This document shows, piece after piece, positions 38,345 to 46,016 of a DNA stretch of 58,672 bases. Below the pieces are notes generated by a model that saw nothing but the letters and a program-made list of their open reading frames with translations, did not search any database and had not been told where the DNA came from. The DNA lies in the NCBI GenBank assembly GCA_039805565.1, contig JBDLTZ010000167.1, positions 1 through 58,672 on the forward strand, given 5' to 3'. The position numbers and the translations under genes were made by a program. Every line of letters starts with the position of its first letter. The stretch's first letter is position 1. This DNA is from CALJIC01 sp039805565. GTDB taxonomy: Bacteria; Chloroflexota; Chloroflexia; Chloroflexales; Roseiflexaceae.

Positions 38345-40912
38345 ATGGACGAAGACGAAATCCAGAGCGAAGAGGACATCCGCGCGGGTGAGTACATGCC
38401 GCTGGACGGCGCGGAGGACGACGTCGAGGACACGCCTGACGGCGGCGCGATCGTCACCCTCGACGACGAGGACGGCCCGGCCAAGGGCGAGAGCGAGTTC
38501 TACGCCAACCTAGCCGAGACGCTGCCCGACAGCGAGCTGAACACCCTGTCGAGCAGCCTGCTGGACCTGATCAGCAAGGACAAGGAGGCGCGCAGCAAGC
38601 GCGACCAGCAGTACGAGGAGGGCATCAAGCGCACCGGCCTCGGCGACGAGGCACCCGGCGGCGCGCAGTTCTCCGGCGCGTCGAAGGTCGTGCACCCGAT
38701 GCTGACCGAGGCGTGCATCGACTTCGCGGCGCGGGCCATGAAGGAACTGTTCCCGCCCATGGGTCCGGCCAAGGACTTCGTGCCGGGCAAGCAGACCGAG
38801 GACAAGCTCCTCAAGGCCAAGCGCAAGACGACGCTGCTCAACTGGCAGATGACCGTGCAGTGCCCCGAGGTGCGCGCGGAACTCGAGCAGCTCATGACGC
38901 AGGTGCCGCTCGGCGGCGCGCAGTACATGAAGCTGGGCTGGGACGACAAGCGCAACCGCCCGACGTTCCTGTTCGTCGCGATCGACGACATGTACCTGCC
39001 CTACGCGGCGACCAATTTCTATACGGCGCAGCGCCGTACGCACGTACAGTACCTGACGCAGCTTGACTACGAGCAGCGCGTCAAGAGCGGCATGTATCGC
39101 GACGTCGACCTGACGCCGCCGGGCATGGAGCCGGAGCTGTCAGGCGCAGGCAAGGCCAACGACAAGATCGAGGGCCGCAGCGCCACGAGCTACAACGAGG
39201 ACGGCCTGCGCATCGTCTACGAGGTCTACGCCATCGCGCAGATCGGCGACGACGAGGACGCGGCGCCCTACATCATCAGCATCGACAAGCCGACCGGCAA
39301 GGTGCTGTCGATCTACCGCAACTGGGACGAGGAAGACGAGACCCGCGAGGAGCTTCAGTGGTTCGTCGAGTTCCCCTTCATCCCGTGGCGCGGCGCGTAC
39401 CCGATCGGCCTGCCGCACATGATCGGCGGCCTCTCCGGCGCGGCGACCGGCGCGCTGCGTGCGCTGCTTGACGCGGCGCACATCCAGAACACGCCATCAG
39501 GCCTCAAGCTGAAGGGCGCCAAGATCGGCGGCCAGTCAGAGAGCCCCGTGCCGGGCGAGATCAAGGAGATCGAGGGCGGCCTGAACGTCGACGACGTGCG
39601 CAAGCTGTTCATGCCGATGCCCTACAACCCACCATCCCCGGTGCTGTTCTCGCTGCTCGGCTTCCTGATCGACGCGGGCAAGGGCGTGGTGCGCACGGCG
39701 CTGGAGGACATCGCCGACGGCAACCCCAACGCGCCTGTCGGCACGACGCTGGCCAAGCTTGAGCAGGGCATGGTGGTGTTCAGCGCCATCCACAGCCGCC
39801 TGCACGACAGCATGGCGCGCATGTTGCGCGTGTTGCACCGCCTCAACGCCATGTATCTCGACGACGAGGCGCTGGAGAACGAGGCGGGCGAGGAGTTGGC
39901 CGAGCGCAAGGACTTCGAGGGGCCGCTCGACGTGGTGCCGGTGTCCGACCCGAACATCTTCAGCGAGACGCAGCGCTTTGCGCAGATGCAGGCCGTCGCC
40001 CAGCGCGCGGCGCAACTGCCGCAACTCTACGACCTGCGCAAGGTCGAGGAGCGCATCCTCGAGACGCTCAAGGTGCCCAACGCGAAGGACTTGCTGGTCC
40101 CGCCGATGGAGCCGAAGGAGCAGAACGCCGTCAACGAGAACGTCGCGGCGTCGCTCGGCAGGCCCATCCTCGCCTTCCCCGAGCAGGACCACCTCGCGCA
40201 CCTGCAGACGCACGTGTCGTTCCTCACCAACCCGATCTTCGGCAGCAGCGAGCTGTTCGCCGGCACGTTCATCCCGGCCATCCTGAACCACATGAAGGAG
40301 CACATGGTGCTCTGGTATGCGGCGCAGGTGGTCGAGATCAGCAACGACGCGATCGGCGAGGATCTCGGCAAGGTGATGAAGGAGATGGGCAAGGACAACG
40401 AGGAGCGCCGCGCCCTCGACCGCATGCTCGCCGAGGCGTCGAACGTCGTCAGCGACGCGGGCAGCCAAGTCTTCAGCCAGCTTCCGGCGGTCATGCAGCA
40501 GGCGCAGCAGATCATGGCGCAACTGCAGCAGGGTCAGCCCGCCCCGCAGGATCCGAGGCTGGCGCTTGAGGGCCAGAAGCTCCAGATGCAGGCCCAGCGC
40601 GACCAGCAGCAGATGCAACTGGCGCAGGCCAAGATGCAGGCCGACGCGCAGCAGGGCGCCATGGACGCCCAGACCGACGCGCAGCGCATGCAGATGGAGG
40701 CGCAGCAGAAGGCGGCAGAGTTGCAGGCACGCCTGCAGATCGAGGCGCAGCGCCAAGAGGCAGAGGACACCCGCAAGGCGGCGGATATCGACGCCAAGCT
40801 GGCCATGAACGCAGAGGACAACCAGACCGCGATGCGGCTGGCTGCCGCAGAGATCGCAAGCGGCGAGCGTGTCGCCGTGTCCACAGGGGCGGGGATAAAC
40901 CCGAACCCTTGA
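38345..40912 (+). CDS. Portal protein
   Basis: About 855 residues, next to large terminase. Acidic N-terminus, a central mixed alpha/beta core (VVHPMLTEACIDFAARAMKE, FVEFPFIPWRGAYPIGLPHM, GVVRTALEDIADGNPNAPVG), and a very long Gln/Ala/Met-rich coiled coil at about 700-830 that would form the portal barrel. Large portals of this type occur in podoviruses of the P22/SU10 kind. ATG 38345 with AGGA upstream is preferred to a GTG at 38330. Confidence 0.85.
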   Translation: MDEDEIQSEEDIRAGEYMPLDGAEDDVEDTPDGGAIVTLDDEDGPAKGESEFYANLAETLPDSELNTLSSSLLDLISKDKEARSKRDQQYEEGIKRTGLGDEAPGGAQFSGASKVVHPMLTEACIDFAARAMKELFPPMGPAKDFVPGKQTEDKLLKAKRKTTLLNWQMTVQCPEVRAELEQLMTQVPLGGAQYMKLGWDDKRNRPTFLFVAIDDMYLPYAATNFYTAQRRTHVQYLTQLDYEQRVKSGMYRDVDLTPPGMEPELSGAGKANDKIEGRSATSYNEDGLRIVYEVYAIAQIGDDEDAAPYIISIDKPTGKVLSIYRNWDEEDETREELQWFVEFPFIPWRGAYPIGLPHMIGGLSGAATGALRALLDAAHIQNTPSGLKLKGAKIGGQSESPVPGEIKEIEGGLNVDDVRKLFMPMPYNPPSPVLFSLLGFLIDAGKGVVRTALEDIADGNPNAPVGTTLAKLEQGMVVFSAIHSRLHDSMARMLRVLHRLNAMYLDDEALENEAGEELAERKDFEGPLDVVPVSDPNIFSETQRFAQMQAVAQRAAQLPQLYDLRKVEERILETLKVPNAKDLLVPPMEPKEQNAVNENVAASLGRPILAFPEQDHLAHLQTHVSFLTNPIFGSSELFAGTFIPAILNHMKEHMVLWYAAQVVEISNDAIGEDLGKVMKEMGKDNEERRALDRMLAEASNVVSDAGSQVFSQLPAVMQQAQQIMAQLQQGQPAPQDPRLALEGQKLQMQAQRDQQQMQLAQAKMQADAQQGAMDAQTDAQRMQMEAQQKAAELQARLQIEAQRQEAEDTRKAADIDAKLAMNAEDNQTAMRLAAAEIASGERVAVSTGAGINPNP

Positions 40913-40930
40913 GCCAGTGAGGAGTGACCG

Positions 40931-41062
40931 ATGGCGCGAACGCCCAAGCAGAAAACTACTCCTCAGCAGCCCCCGCTGGCTGTTGAGGAGACCACCGACA
41001 ACGCCAAGCCTGACACCAGCGAGCGTGCGCGCCTGCTGGCCATGGGCCAGAAGAAGGACTGA
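40931..41062 (+). CDS. Small late protein (43 aa)
   Basis: MARTPKQKTTPQQPPLAVEE and ends ARLLAMGQKKD. Disordered and charged; the final LLxMGQ motif is shared with the next small gene (LLKMGQ), suggesting the same partner or an ancient duplication. GAGG precedes the ATG. Unknown function between portal and co-chaperonin. Confidence 0.6.
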   Translation: MARTPKQKTTPQQPPLAVEETTDNAKPDTSERARLLAMGQKKD

Positions 41063-41067
41063 CGACA

Positions 41068-41208
41068 ATGGCAAAGAACGACGCGTCCCTGAGCAAGGGC
41101 AAGGAGACCGGCAGCATCAACGCCGAGAACACCAACATGCACAAGCTGCTCAAGATGGGCCAGCAGCCCAAGCTTGAAGTCGGCGGCGGCAAGAAGACGC
41201 CCGCGTGA
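41068..41208 (+). CDS. Small late protein (46 aa)
   Basis: MAKNDASLSKGKETGSINAE, then NMHKLLKMGQQPK and a Gly/Lys-rich end. Shares LLxMGQ with the upstream gene. Stop overlaps the GTG of the next gene. Unknown. Confidence 0.6.
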   Translation: MAKNDASLSKGKETGSINAENTNMHKLLKMGQQPKLEVGGGKKTPA

Positions 41209-41396
41209 GACTGGAGACCCTGCTTCAGTGCCTGAAGGACGAGCAGAGCAAGCTCGCCCAGCAGACGCTGGAGCAGCCCCTCCCGGGCGACTTCAACTAC
41301 GGCAAGGCTGTAGGAATGTACGCGGGCCTCGAGTTGGCCCAGCGCGTCCTGATCGACCTCGTGGCCGAGAAGGATAGGAGAGATTTCAACCTCTAA
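41205..41396 (+). CDS. Small helical late protein (63 aa)
   Basis: 63 residues: MRLETLLQCLKDEQSKLAQQ, FNYGKAVGMYAGLELAQRVL; two helices. GTGA coupling with the gene before. Unknown function; small proteins here are common in this phage type. Confidence 0.6.
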   Translation: MRLETLLQCLKDEQSKLAQQTLEQPLPGDFNYGKAVGMYAGLELAQRVLIDLVAEKDRRDFNL

Positions 41397-41415
41397 CCTG
41401 CTAGAAGGAGCGACC

Positions 41416-41844
41416 ATGCAGGCGTATGAAATGAACAAAGTAGAGTTCGCCTTTGATGGCGAGGAGGACGCATTCCCGGTTATGGATCCGGGCGTCCAGC
41501 CGTTCGGCAGCCGCGTGCTGCTGCAGATACGGCGGGCGAAGACCAAGACGAAGGGCGGCATCTTTCTGGCCGGCGAGACGCGTGACACGGAGATGTGGAA
41601 CACGCAGGTCGCCAAGGTCATTGCCATGGGCCCCCTCGCCTTCCACAACCGCAACACCATGGAGCCTTGGCCTGAGGGCGCTTGGGTCCACGTGGGCGAC
41701 TACGTCCGCGCGCCGAAATACGGGGGAGACCGCTGGTCTGTCCGTACCGAAGACGGGGAGGAGATCCTCTTCGTCATTTTCAACGACCTCGACTTGCTGG
41801 GCAAGATCACTGGCGACCCGCTCGCAGTGAAGGCGTTCCTGTAA
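41416..41844 (+). CDS. GroES-like co-chaperonin
   Basis: 142 residues. Cpn10 pattern: VQPFGSRVLLQIRRAKTKTK, GGIFLAGETRDTEMWNTQVA, KVIAMGPLAF, then VGDYVRAPKYGGDRW and EILFVIFNDLDLLGKI. The loop TKTKGGIFLAG corresponds to the mobile loop that contacts GroEL. Phage co-chaperonins such as T4 gp31 replace GroES so that the host GroEL can fold the capsid protein; its position three genes before the capsid supports that. AAGGAG precedes the ATG. Confidence 0.85.
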   Translation: MQAYEMNKVEFAFDGEEDAFPVMDPGVQPFGSRVLLQIRRAKTKTKGGIFLAGETRDTEMWNTQVAKVIAMGPLAFHNRNTMEPWPEGAWVHVGDYVRAPKYGGDRWSVRTEDGEEILFVIFNDLDLLGKITGDPLAVKAFL

Positions 41845-41870
41845 CTCGATAAGGCTGAAAGGAGCCGGTC

Positions 41871-42809
41871 ATGAATACGTTGACTGAAGACGACGACAAC
41901 ACCCCCGACACCGACGAGCTGATCCCCGTAGAGACGCCGCCCGAGGCTGAGGAAGCCGAGGACGACGATCAGGACGAGGAGGACGAGCGGCTCGCGCAGA
42001 GCGAGGATGACCACGAGGACGACATAGCATCCTCGAGCAACCGTGACCGCCGCCGCAAGCGCCGCGAGATCCAGAAGAAGGCCCGCGACGCGGCACAGCG
42101 TGAGCTGGAGGAGTTGCGGCGCACCGTCGCCGTCCTCTCGCAGCGCGTGGCGCAGACCGAGACGCAGTCCGCCACGGCGGCCGCGACTACAGCCGAGCAG
42201 ACGATCGAGCAGCGCCTCGCCCAGACCCTGCGCGACATTCAGCAGGCCGAGGCCATCATGGCCAAGGCGGCGGAGGCCGGCAACGGTGACGACATGGTCG
42301 CGGCCATGAAGATCCGCGATCAGGCCATGCAGGAGGCGCAGCAGCTCCAGTACAACCGGCAGCAGGTCCAGCAGGCCAAGCAGCAGGCCACCCAGCCGCG
42401 TGTCGACCCGCAGGTGGTCAACTACGCCAAGGAGTGGATGCAGGCCAACCCGTGGTATGACCCCAACGCGGGGGACCGCGACAGCGCCCTGACCAAGGCG
42501 ATCGACAACGAGCTGGCACGCGAGGGCTATGACCCTGCCAGCCGAATCTACTGGGAAGAACTGACTACCCGCGTCGCCGACGCGCTGTCCGAGAAGGGTG
42601 GCGACGAGGCCGCGAGGGCTCCGCGCCGCAAGGCACCGCCGACGGGCAACACGCGCGAGCACGCGCCCGCCAGCACCAAAAAAGAAATCTACGTGACACC
42701 TGAACGCAAACAGGCTATGATTGAGGCGGGCGTATGGGACGACCCTGTAGCCCGCAATCGTTACCTGAAAGCTTATCAGGAATATGATCGCGGAAATTCG
42801 GCACGCTAA
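41871..42809 (+). CDS. Head scaffolding protein
   Basis: 312 residues. Very acidic N-terminus (about 60 residues, mostly Asp/Glu), a long coiled coil (RRREIQKKARDAAQRELEEL and on, residues 65-180), and a C-terminal basic part (ERKQAMIEAGVWDDPVARNR). Composition and location just before the capsid genes are those of podovirus scaffolds, which shape the procapsid and leave. AAAGGAG upstream of ATG 41871. Confidence 0.8.
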   Translation: MNTLTEDDDNTPDTDELIPVETPPEAEEAEDDDQDEEDERLAQSEDDHEDDIASSSNRDRRRKRREIQKKARDAAQRELEELRRTVAVLSQRVAQTETQSATAAATTAEQTIEQRLAQTLRDIQQAEAIMAKAAEAGNGDDMVAAMKIRDQAMQEAQQLQYNRQQVQQAKQQATQPRVDPQVVNYAKEWMQANPWYDPNAGDRDSALTKAIDNELAREGYDPASRIYWEELTTRVADALSEKGGDEAARAPRRKAPPTGNTREHAPASTKKEIYVTPERKQAMIEAGVWDDPVARNRYLKAYQEYDRGNSAR

Positions 42810-42825
42810 ACTTGGAGTGTGACAC

Positions 42826-43377
42826 ATGACTACAGAACGTGAAGACGCCCGCTTGAAGAAGGAATTTGATGTTGTTGGACGCCGCGAGGCTACCCGGCAC
42901 TCTCAGGACCGGCAGGTTACCGAGAGCAGGGAGCTTAGCGAAGACGACCGACTGGAGATGTTCCGGAATCAGCTCTTTAACGACGCACTACCTGACCTGC
43001 CGGACCTTCCGGGCTATCATATGTGCTGGCTCACAACTACCAACCCGCGCGACCCGATCTATCGCCGCATGCAGCTCGGATACGAGCCTGTGAAGGCGGA
43101 GGAGATGCCCGGGATGGCCCACGCCACGGTCAAGACCGGCGAGTATGCCGGGATGCTCGGGGTCAACGAGATGCTCGCGTTTAAGCTGCCCTTGAGCCTC
43201 TACGAGAAGTTCATGCAGGAAGCTCACCACGAGGCTCCGCTGCGGGAAGAGAACAAATTGGCCGAAGTCGCGGAGATGATGCGCGAGCAGGCCGAGAGAG
43301 CCGGTACTACGCTATTGGAAGGCGATGGCATGTCGGAGATGCGTGAATACGCTCCTCGCCGAGGTATATTCAACTAG
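42826..43377 (+). CDS. Late protein between scaffold and capsid, function unknown
   Basis: 183 residues, charged N-terminus, then LPDLPDLPGYHMCWLTTTNP and YRRMQLGYEPVKAEEMPGM, and a helical C-terminal half. A protein with this pattern lies at this place in related phage gene orders; probably a minor head or assembly protein. No known domain. Confidence 0.55.
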   Translation: MTTEREDARLKKEFDVVGRREATRHSQDRQVTESRELSEDDRLEMFRNQLFNDALPDLPDLPGYHMCWLTTTNPRDPIYRRMQLGYEPVKAEEMPGMAHATVKTGEYAGMLGVNEMLAFKLPLSLYEKFMQEAHHEAPLREENKLAEVAEMMREQAERAGTTLLEGDGMSEMREYAPRRGIFN

Positions 43378-43414
43378 GCGAGGGTAAACGCAATTCCTTT
43401 AGAGGAACCTAACG

Positions 43415-43963
43415 ATGGCTTCTATTTCTGCCCCGTTTGGTCTGCGCCCTTCGTACTCGCCAAGCGGTGTGGTTCGCCCCACCGCCTACTCGATTGCCGG
43501 GAACTACGCGACCACCATCTACCAGAACCAGCCGGTAAAGCTGGTCGACGGTAACCTCGAAGCTGCCGCCGTGAACGACCGCTTTATCGGCACGTTCCAA
43601 GGCGTGGAGTGGACTGACAGCGACGGCCGCCGCCGCGTCAGCAACAAGTGGGTCGCCCAGTCGGGCGCAACCGACATCGTTGCCTACGCGACGCTCGACC
43701 CGAGCATTGTCTACGAGATCCAGTCGAACGCGGCACTCACCGCCGCCGACATTGGCGCTCAGTACGACTTTACCGCCGCCTCTGGCAGCGCCACCGTTGG
43801 CATCTCTACCCAGATGCTCGACGTGGCCTCTGTTGCTAACAACGCCGCGTTTCGCGTTATTGGTATCACTCCCGGCGCGAACAACGCTTGGGGCGACACC
43901 TACGTGATCGTTCAGGTCCAGATCAGCGAGCATCAGAACGTCGCTGACGTGGTTGATTATTGA
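43415..43963 (+). CDS. Head decoration-like structural protein
   Basis: 182 residues, beta-rich with MASISAPFGLRPSYSPSGVV, AYSIAGNYATTIYQNQPVKL, DRFIGTFQGVEWTDSDGRRR. Located directly before the capsid gene (now separated by the GIY-YIG gene). I recognise this pattern as a head structural or decoration protein; which of the two cannot be told. AGAGGA upstream. Confidence 0.6.
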   Translation: MASISAPFGLRPSYSPSGVVRPTAYSIAGNYATTIYQNQPVKLVDGNLEAAAVNDRFIGTFQGVEWTDSDGRRRVSNKWVAQSGATDIVAYATLDPSIVYEIQSNAALTAADIGAQYDFTAASGSATVGISTQMLDVASVANNAAFRVIGITPGANNAWGDTYVIVQVQISEHQNVADVVDY

Positions 43964-43974
43964 TTTGTAGCCCC

Positions 43975-44715
43975 ATGAGCCACTACGCCTACATTCACGC
44001 CCGCCCAGACACCCGAGATGCTCTCGGCGTGTTCTATGTTGGCAAGGGTGCAGGCAGGCGGTTCCGCCCGAGTATCAGGCGGAACAGGCACCACAGCAAT
44101 GTGGTTGCCAAGCACGGCGCCGAGAACATCTTGGTTGGCGTAATTGAGTGCTCAAGCGAGGACATCGCCCACGCACTTGAGCGCGGCCTTATCAAGTGCC
44201 TTCGGCGCTCTGGCGCTAAACTGGTCAACCTGACCGACGGGGGCGAAGGCTCCTCCGGTTACGTCCCGACGGAAGAAGCCAAAGCCAAGATCGGCGAAGC
44301 TTTCCGTCGCAAGTGGTCCAACCCCGAGTATCGGGCAAAGGTCTCTGAAGCGCAGAAGCTCGCGCAGAAGAACCCCGCTAACTTCACTGAGAAGAAGCGG
44401 GCGTCCTCTCTACGCAATGCGGAAGTGGCGAGAGCAGCTTTGCAGAACCCGGAAGTCCGCGAACAGGCCAGACTTATAAACGCCGAGAAGTCACGGGCCA
44501 TGTGGTCTGATCCCGCGTTCAAGGACGCGATGAAGAAGCGGCACGCCGCTTTGTGGGATGTGGATCGCAGAAAGGAAGTGTCCGCAAGAACTCGCGGGCG
44601 CGTCCGTATGACTAACGGAGTGGAAGAGCGCAATGTGCTGCCCGAGCAAGTAGAAGAACTGCTTGCTATTGGCTGGACTAAGGGGCGCAGATCGTCTCCC
44701 AGAAAGGAATTATAA
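43975..44715 (+). CDS. GIY-YIG homing endonuclease
   Basis: 246 residues. The N-terminal domain (YAYIHARPDT, FYVGKGAGRRFRPS with conserved Arg, AHALERGLIKCL with Glu) is the GIY-YIG nuclease core; the middle has repeats (KAKIGEAFRRKWSNPEYRAK, DPAFKDAMKKRHA) like NUMOD3 DNA-binding units of Seg enzymes; the end (TNGVEERNVLPEQVEELLAI) resembles a further DNA-contact motif. Inserted between decoration protein and capsid exon 1, with no clear ribosome-binding site at ATG 43975. It stops two bases before the capsid start codon. Likely cuts capsid genes that lack the intron or this gene. Confidence 0.85.
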   Translation: MSHYAYIHARPDTRDALGVFYVGKGAGRRFRPSIRRNRHHSNVVAKHGAENILVGVIECSSEDIAHALERGLIKCLRRSGAKLVNLTDGGEGSSGYVPTEEAKAKIGEAFRRKWSNPEYRAKVSEAQKLAQKNPANFTEKKRASSLRNAEVARAALQNPEVREQARLINAEKSRAMWSDPAFKDAMKKRHAALWDVDRRKEVSARTRGRVRMTNGVEERNVLPEQVEELLAIGWTKGRRSSPRKEL

Positions 44716-44716
44716 A

Positions 44717-45892
44717 ATGGCAACGCCAATGCGTTCAACCGATTTCCGCAGCATTAAGTGACAGTGCCCTCATACCGCGAGGTATGTTGAATAACCGCCT
44801 CTAATTGACTTGGAAGCCCGGAAGCGGGCGACAGGGGGCAAGCAAGCGAAAGCTGTGCAGCCTGAACGACTAAGCGAGGTGGCCCTCTGGTAACAGAGGT
44901 GATGCGATAGTCTGAACCCCGGTATAACCCAAGAAGCCGGGGAGGGAGATCCGAAGAGGTTTCCCCGCCTGCCGCGAGGTAGGTCAGTAAGCGAAAGCTG
45001 AAAGTAACAGAAGTGTGTTGAGCCGATCCTGAACGAAGAGTTCAACGGCATCTATGACCAGCGCGCTGACGAATGGTCGCAGGTCTTCAAGGAGTTCAAG
45101 GGCATCCCCCGGAACTACCACGAAGAGCCTGTCCTGTTCGGCTTCGGTGCCGCCCCGGAACTTCCGGACGGCATGCCGGTCACCTACCAGTCGGGCGGCA
45201 CGCTGTTCATCCAGCGCTACGTCTACCGGGTGTATGGCCTCGCCTTCGCCCTGACCAAGGTGCTGGTGGAAGACGGCGACCACATCCGTATCGGCCAGAC
45301 CTATGCGCGTCACCTCGCGCAGTCGCTGGTCGAGACCAAGGAGACCCTCGGCGCCAACATCCTCAATCGTGCGTTCAATGCGACGTACGTTGGTGGTGAC
45401 GGCAAGGAACTGGTGGCGACGGATCATCCGATCGCCAATGGCACCTTCTCGAACGAACTGTCCACGGCAGCCAACCTGTCGCAGACCTCACTCGAGCAGC
45501 TCCTGATCCAGATCCGCAACGCTGTGGACAACAACGGCAAGCGCATCCGCCTGACGCCGAAGAAGATCGTCACTGGTCCTTCGAACGTCTTCCAAGCGGA
45601 AGTTCTGCTGAAGTCAGCCCTGCGTGCAGGCACCGCCAACAACGACATCAATCCGGTCCGCTCGATGGGCCTGCTTGATGACGGTCAGGCCAACCTGTCG
45701 CGTGTCACCTCGACGACTGCATGGTGGATCCAGACCGACGCGCAGGAGGGCCTCAAGCTCGCCATGCGCCGTGGCTTGGAGAAGTCCATGGAGGGCGATT
45801 TCGAGACGGATTCAATGCGTTATAAAGCCACGGAACGCTATGCGTTCGGCTGGACCGATCCACGCGGCATTTATGGCACAACTGGGCTGTGA
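44717..45892 (+). CDS. Major capsid protein, split by a group I intron
   Basis: Two exons: 44717-44754 and 45016-45892, joined length 915 bases, 304 residues. The joined start reads MATPMRSTDFRSI-VEPILN, then FNGIYDQRADEWSQVFKEFK. Body patterns include VTYQSGGTLFIQRYVYRVYG, IRIGQTYARHLAQSLVETKE, and the end FGWTDPRGIYGT; size and context fit the HK97-fold capsid protein of this phage type. Without splicing, translation stops after 14 codons, so capsid production depends on the intron. AAGGA lies 8 bases before the ATG, and a strong terminator follows the stop. Confidence 0.85.
44755..45015 (+). mobile_element. Group I intron without ORF in the capsid gene
   Basis: 261 bases. Core: P2 hairpin CATACC-GCGA-GGTATG; P5-like GCCCG-GAAG-CGGGC; R element CTGAACGACTAAGC (44863-44876); P8 CCTCT/AGAGG; S element GATGCGATAGTCTGAACC (44901-44918). 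P7 pairs GACTA with TAGTC. Splice sites: exon end GCAU pairs with GUGC in the guide (P1, with the required U-G pair), and exon 2 UGUU pairs with GACA just upstream in the guide (P10). The last intron base is G. The split falls within an Ile codon and restores the capsid frame. Confidence 0.9.
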
Positions 45893-45903
45893 TCTAACAG
45901 ACT

Positions 45904-45958
45904 GAAAAGCAATGCTTTTCGAGGTGGCTCCCGTCTCAGTGACGGGGGCCACTTTTTT
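45904..45958 (+). terminator. Strong intrinsic terminator after the capsid gene
   Basis: GTGGCTCCCGTC pairs with GACGGGGGCCAC (45924-45952, one mismatch) and is followed by TTTTTT (45953-45958). A small palindrome GAAAAGCAATGCTTTTC lies just before (45904-45920). Ends capsid transcripts, reducing readthrough into the downstream endonuclease. Confidence 0.85.
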
Positions 45959-45960
45959 GT

Positions 45961-45989
45961 TTGCTATCCTGCGTCTGGTTTTGTATCTT
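45961..45989 (+). promoter_or_regulatory. Candidate promoter after the capsid terminator
   Basis: TTGCTA (45961-45966), 17 bases, TATCTT (45984-45989). Position directly after the terminator and before the endonuclease suggests it restarts transcription for the fibre/structural genes. Only fair matches to sigma70 boxes. Confidence 0.35.
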
Positions 45990-46016
45990 ACAAAGCCAGT
46001 CACGAAGGAGCGAAAT

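Noticed and set aside
39536..41074. Reverse open frame of 512 codons opposite the portal gene
   Set aside because: Leu/Arg/His/Val-rich shadow of the portal frame with no start signal or domain.
44717..44761. Exon 1 of the capsid gene as a separate 14-residue gene
   Set aside because: Group I intron core elements and matching P1/P10 pairings show that it joins the downstream capsid frame.
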